Of a stretch of 64,000 nt of DNA, positions 59,291-64,000 are shown piece after piece; position 1 is the stretch's first letter; each line of letters opens with the position of its first letter. The stretch lies in contig JAUIRK010000822.1 in assembly GCA_030549495.1 (NCBI GenBank), positions 62,001-126,000 on the forward strand. The letters are read 5' to 3'. The DNA is from Nectonema munidae. Its lineage: Eukaryota; Nematomorpha; Nectonematoida; Nectonematidae. Position numbers and translations under genes: made by a program. The notes beneath the pieces were generated by a model. It was given only the letters and a program-made list of their open reading frames with translations, did no database searches and was not told the origin of the DNA.

Positions 59291-62200
59291 AATATATGTA
59301 ATTCAAGTATATTCAGGACCAGGTAATGTAAATATATATATTAATACTCTTTTGCTAGACCTTCTTTCAACTTAAATTTCTGTGCTCTTTTTATTTCTAT
59401 TTTTTGTCTAATATCTTTTTTTATTTTATGCTATTATTTGTGTATAACAAAATGTAAATTTATTTTTATATATTTGGGTTAAAAAACGGATAAAATTACA
59501 TATCTATCCTGATAAATTTAATCATTTAATTTTGTAAGTATATAGAAATTTTAAAGTATTTTTTCCAATTTTCAATTTCTAATTTGAAAAAAAAATTATG
59601 CATATACATAAGCAACCTATGCTGTTTTACAGACAACTACACGTCACCCAGCATGTAATTATGTATAACTTAAGTTATACATATTATTGAAATGCATTTA
59701 AAATGTTTTCTCCATTTACTAGAACGTTAATATTCCCAAAACTATTTTGACAAAATTTTTTATCGTAAATGATTTTTTGACTGTTTATATTTATTTTTGT
59801 AATTTTTATCTAATTTCATATTTCTTTCTTAATATTTTTCCAAGCCTTCTATTACTTCTTTAATCCACTATCCCATTTTTTCCTGACTTTTTAGTTTTTA
59901 CTTCATCATATTTGCAATATCGGAGCTTGTCATCTTTAATATATTGTCGGTTAGAGATATCAAAGCACTTTCAGCCGTAAGGCTATATGTTCGCCTCAAA
60001 TATATAGTTAATGAAAATTTCTTTAAATAGCATTTCTTATGCATTTTAGAAATAAATTAAAAATAAATTCGTTATTGTTTCAAAACAGTGTCTACACTGT
60101 CAATGTGCATTGCCGAAATTAATATAAGTTATCATGAAGTAAATTTCTCATAAAATGATATTTTTATTAAAATAAATATAGATATGAAATTTTATATTTT
60201 CTCGAAAACTTTTATGCATTTTGTTTATATCCAACTTTAAAATGTCAATATTTTTTTTTATTTCGTCGTAATATTTGTTATCATATTTTTGTAAATATTA
60301 TCAGAACTAATTTTTTTAAAATATTTTAAGATAATGATTACATTTTCTGTCATTTATAACCAATAGTCGCTTTTCTTCATTATCTGAATACTACTTTACT
60401 TACCAACAATATCAATTCCCCTAGTTTTTTTTATTATGGAGCCTACTAACATACTTTCTTGAGCAAAGAATCATCATTTCCACTGGGGCTTTCTTAAATC
60501 TATGTTGTGTTTGATCCTATCCGCTCGATTATATTATAAATTTAAAATACCGACTAATTTTTGAAATATAGATATAACAAAATTATAATTCTAGTTTATG
60601 CGATGGAGTTTTTTTTTTAAATATTTTCAAGTTAAAGCATATTCAAATGATTAGAAATTCTACATTTTCTATCGTTGAGGAATGATCGCCTATGTCACTG
60701 AGTGGATTCACACTCTCTTTAAAAGCTCACCTTGAACATAAGAAAACATCTTGTTGGAAACAAGAAGAATATTAGAAAAGCAAATAAATCGTCAAAATAC
60801 AAATCCGTTTTATTGTACTTCTGAACATAGTGCTCTCAAAGCATAACATCTTATGTTTGAGAATCTGGGTTAACCGAAAATTTTTAGGTTATAAAATCCA
60901 ACTCTATATATTGGTAATCTGATTGTATCCTTTTTTTCTGCGCAAACGATGTCTTTCTTCTCTTTATATTGCAATTTTTCAAATTATAAAATTTTAGCTT
61001 TAATTTTTACTTAAAATAAAAGAAATCTTTGATAAAATAATTTTTTTGGTTGAAAAGGAATATTTTTAAGTTAACTCATTTCAACAAAATTGCATTAAAT
61101 AGAAGGACGATTTTAGAAAGAAAAGGATATGTCATCTCTTCCAGGGATTTATAATGTCCGTTCGCCTAAACTATATTTAAATTTTTTCTATAAACAAAAA
61201 TGTTTAATGATTAGTTTTGTGTTTCCTCTTCTATTATTTTTAGATGCTCATTTATTTTAGGATTAAACTACTTGAACAATTTTCTAACTAACCAAATATT
61301 CATTCTACGAAAGTCAGTGTATTTTGCTCTATCTCTTGACTCAATGACCTACCAAGAGGAAGAAGTGGAATGCATTAATATATCTTTAACGAAAATACAA
61401 TACAAATAGTATGGTCTTTAAAATGTAATATCGTTTGCTAAAGTTTGTCTTCTTATTTTGCATACCTTTATTAATATCATTATTACTCAGTTTTAAAGTG
61501 CTATTAGAAATTTTTAAGGGCTGCGCTTTGGTTAATTTTTGCATTATTTTGACGAAATGATTTTTTAAAATAATATATCGATATATTACGCAACAAACCA
61601 AATGATTTGTCAAAATCTCATCGTTGTTTGACGAATTAGAATTTGTTTTGCTCACTTCCATTTCTCCACATTTAAAATACTCTTAATCATCTCTATTATA
61701 GTTATTGATTCTAAAATCACATACTCTTTTAGAAATATGATTACTGGGAATATAAGAATATTTCATAAATATCAATCCTGAAAATTATAAAATATTGACA
61801 ACACAAATAAATTTGGTAAATAGAAATCTTTTAAAGTCATCAACCGTTATCCTTAATACTGAAATATAAGTCCTAAGTTTGTATAAATATACGCTATGTT
61901 CCATATTTGCTAGTTCTTTCATTATTTGTTCAAAAAAATTCGATAAACTTCAGATTTTTTTTACTGTGGTTGGGTTAATGAAAATGATCAACCACACTCG
62001 TTTTAAATTTCAAAAATTAAATTAAAAAGATGTGAAACTTTTTTGTCACATATTAAAAATATGGATTTTTCTACCTCTTTAAATTTTAAAACTACCCAAA
62101 CTATTCAAATTTTCGGAAAATAAATAAATTATTTAATTATCAAAATCAATTTTCATCAATTTGCTCAGGTTCTTATCTCCAATGCAAACTCATCATTTAA

Positions 62201-62740
62201 TAAGGACCCCAGATCTCAAAAAATAATAATTGTAATCTATAGTCATTTTGTATATTGAAATCTCTTACGTAAAATTTCAAAGTATTTGATGTTTTTAAAT
62301 GAATTTAAGATAACTTTTATTATGTTTTCAAATCTAACTTTTTTAAACGCTTACCTCTTTTCTTAGTTTGTTCATTCAGCCGCCTGAAAGTTGCCTATTT
62401 TGTGTTTGTATCGAGTACATAAAATTTTTTAAAAATCGAACTTAAACAAAAAACTAATTTATTAGTTTTAAAGACTTAAACTCAAAAAATATATAGAGAA
62501 ATTTTATGTATTGTGTATGTAACAAATCTTTTTAGGTCCTTTGCTATCATATGAGAGCCTGAAATCAGAAGGCACAATATGATCATAAATACTCATTACA
62601 AATTTACGCTTTAGCTATTATCATATGTACATAATAAAGCATACTATTTCATATGACTTTGCGCGTACACATAATATCAATAACCTATATATTTAATATA
62701 TATATTTAACTCCGTTTGTAAGAAGGGAGCAATGAGGGCT
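59291..62740. other. No gene recognised
   Basis: Very AT-rich (many TTTTATTT and TATATA runs) with no open frame carrying a known domain. Confidence 0.5.
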
Positions 62741-62745
62741 GAGCT

Positions 62746-63051
62746 CTCCCTCCCTCCCTCCCCTCCCTCCCCTCCCTCCCTCCCTCCCTCCCTCCCTCCC
62801 TCCCTCCCTCCCTCCCTCCCTCCCCCTCCCTCCCTCCCTCCCTCCCTCCCTCCCTCCCTCCCTCCCTCCCTCCCTCCCTCCCTCCCTCCCTCCCTCCCTC
62901 CCTCCCTCCCTCCCTCCCTCCCTCCCTCCCTCCCTCCCTCCCTCCCTCCCTCCCTCCCTCCCTCCCTCCCTCCCTCCCTCCCTCCCTCCCTCCCCTCCCT
63001 CCCTCCCTCCCTCCCTCCCTCCCTCCCTCCCTCCCTCCCTCCCTCCCTCCC
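62746..63051. repeat. (CCCT)n tetranucleotide tract, about 300 bases
   Basis: Near-uninterrupted CCCT/AGGG repeat with a few single-base slips. Strand-asymmetric purine/pyrimidine composition. Open frames across it are artefacts. Confidence 0.98.
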
Positions 63052-63054
63052 ACC

Positions 63055-63829
63055 ACTTGCTCACAATCATGCTCCAATTGATTTAAAGTCGATCTCTTCA
63101 GCCAAGTATTGATCACTATTAACTACATCCCCACTTTTGCCTTTCATGAAGTTTAGCATCATTGGTATACGTTACTAGCGAGATCTTGCTTGTGCTTACT
63201 ATTTTATGTCTGCTAGCAATATTCATTTGTCGTGTTTGTGAAACACGCAAATAACAGTTTTCCTTTCTTCAGCATTGATTTTTAAGGCGAAGAATAAAAG
63301 TTAAGTATGGATAATAAGTTGTGTTGTGTAGTGTGGTGGTTGTATGCAAGGCAAGTTCACATCAATTCGCAATGTTTATAGAGAAAGAATAGTTTGTAGG
63401 AGAGAAGAATGTTCTTTCATCATCGTAATCGATTTGCCAAAGTCGAACATCCTTGCCTCTGTTATCCCAAATCATTTAACTCATCATCATCATCATCATC
63501 ATCACTATAGTATTAATAATATTAAAAATGATCGACATACGCACTTAATTTTATTGCAGAAATTACTTTTTCCTTGCAAGCTTTTCTCTTCCTCTTTCCA
63601 TTTCAGAACTTCGATCACGTAATTTCTCTTTAGAACCGATTTCTTTTTGTCTTTTGAAGTTTGCTTGGCCTATTTCACTTTAGTTAATTTGATCACAGAA
63701 AAAACAAACCACCTGTAATATGCCATAATATACCCTAAACTCCAGAAATCGTTTGGGTTATTTAAATTATCATATGATCCAAAAGTGTAAGTTTGTCTTC
63801 CCTTACCTTAAGATTGTCCTTTTTTTGCT
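63055..63829. other. No gene recognised
   Basis: Includes a (CAT)n run at about 63480-63503. The 92-codon frame at 63344 owes its His run to this repeat. Confidence 0.45.
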
Positions 63830-63878
63830 TTAAGTTCGCCTTTTTTTATTTAACCTAAAGTAAAAAAGGCGAACTTAA
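63830..63878. repeat. Strong hairpin
   Basis: TTAAGTTCGCCTTTTTT pairs with AAAAAAGGCGAACTTAA over a loop of about 15 bases. Similar TTTAAGTT and GAACTT motifs recur nearby (63801-63945), so it may be one end of a repeat continuing off the window. Confidence 0.65.
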
Positions 63879-64000
63879 TTTAAAAAAATGAACTTGGAAT
63901 GAAAAAGAATGAACCTACAGTTGGATAGGACAAACTTAAAGTAAAAATGCTATATTTTAATTTAAATCAGATGTAGCCAAATTCCGTCCGAGGATCTAGG

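Noticed and set aside
62693-63116. Open frames encoding (GGRE)n or (LPPS)n
   Set aside because: They are translations of the (CCCT)n tract.

Overview
This window is AT-rich, intron-bearing animal DNA. It has spliced host exons with GT/AG borders, AATAAA poly(A) signals, tRNA-derived SINEs, LINE remains, very long microsatellites and many DNA transposons. It looks like an invertebrate. An AT-rich arthropod such as a sea louse, or a cnidarian, would fit, but the sequence does not settle the species. There is no bacterial gene organisation, CRISPR array, rRNA or intact tRNA.

Host genes. The best-supported gene lies on the minus strand between about 49.9 and 35.4 kb. It encodes a homolog of the leucine-rich-repeat protein AMN1, reconstructed from four exons whose splice phases agree (47140-47272, 46416-46690, 41036-41243, 35402-35590). 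A weaker first exon at 49863-49912 begins with ATGGCGGAG. A second, two-exon gene on the plus strand (3681-3861 and 6237-6361) encodes a 101-residue protein that I do not recognise; its splice phase fits and a poly(A) signal follows. A third minus-strand gene ends at 50169-50280, just upstream of the AMN1 candidate promoter. A possible terminal exon lies at 22069-22293.

Mobile DNA, left to right. 0-3.2 kb holds a SINE, two TTAA-flanked MITEs and a LINE fragment. 5.4-5.7 kb is a large fold-back repeat inside the intron of the 101-aa gene. 6.9-11.9 kb may be one old hAT insertion (8-bp duplication ATATAAAT) that later received a nearly complete piggyBac element, a hAT MITE, a 305-bp MITE and a 517-bp element with 9-bp duplications. 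12-17 kb holds hAT-like repeats and more TTAA MITEs. 18.3-19.2 kb is a retroposed element with 12-bp duplications that is itself split by a hAT MITE. 23.4-25.7 kb is a LINE followed by the fossil of a retroelement with an RNase-H-like region and a tRNA-Ala-like stretch. 31 kb and 38.9-40.3 kb are LINE remains and a possible solo LTR.

Inside the AMN1 introns lie a Merlin element with perfect 8-bp duplications and arrays of subterminal repeats (42970-44455), a Tigger-like MITE (41829-42022), hAT and TTAA MITEs, and a (CA)n tract of about 650 bp. 52.5-54.8 kb holds SINEs and a full-length but decayed Tc1/mariner-superfamily element inserted in one unit of a tandem duplication. 58.6-59.3 kb is a 677-bp MITE with perfect 8-bp duplications. 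The window ends with a (CCCT)n tract of about 300 bp and a strong hairpin.

The most notable pattern is a set of about ten short TTAA-flanked elements that share an internal motif around AAAGCAGACGATT. They occur throughout the window and often as neighbouring pairs. No novel cellular system is evident. The unusual content is transposon architecture and nesting.
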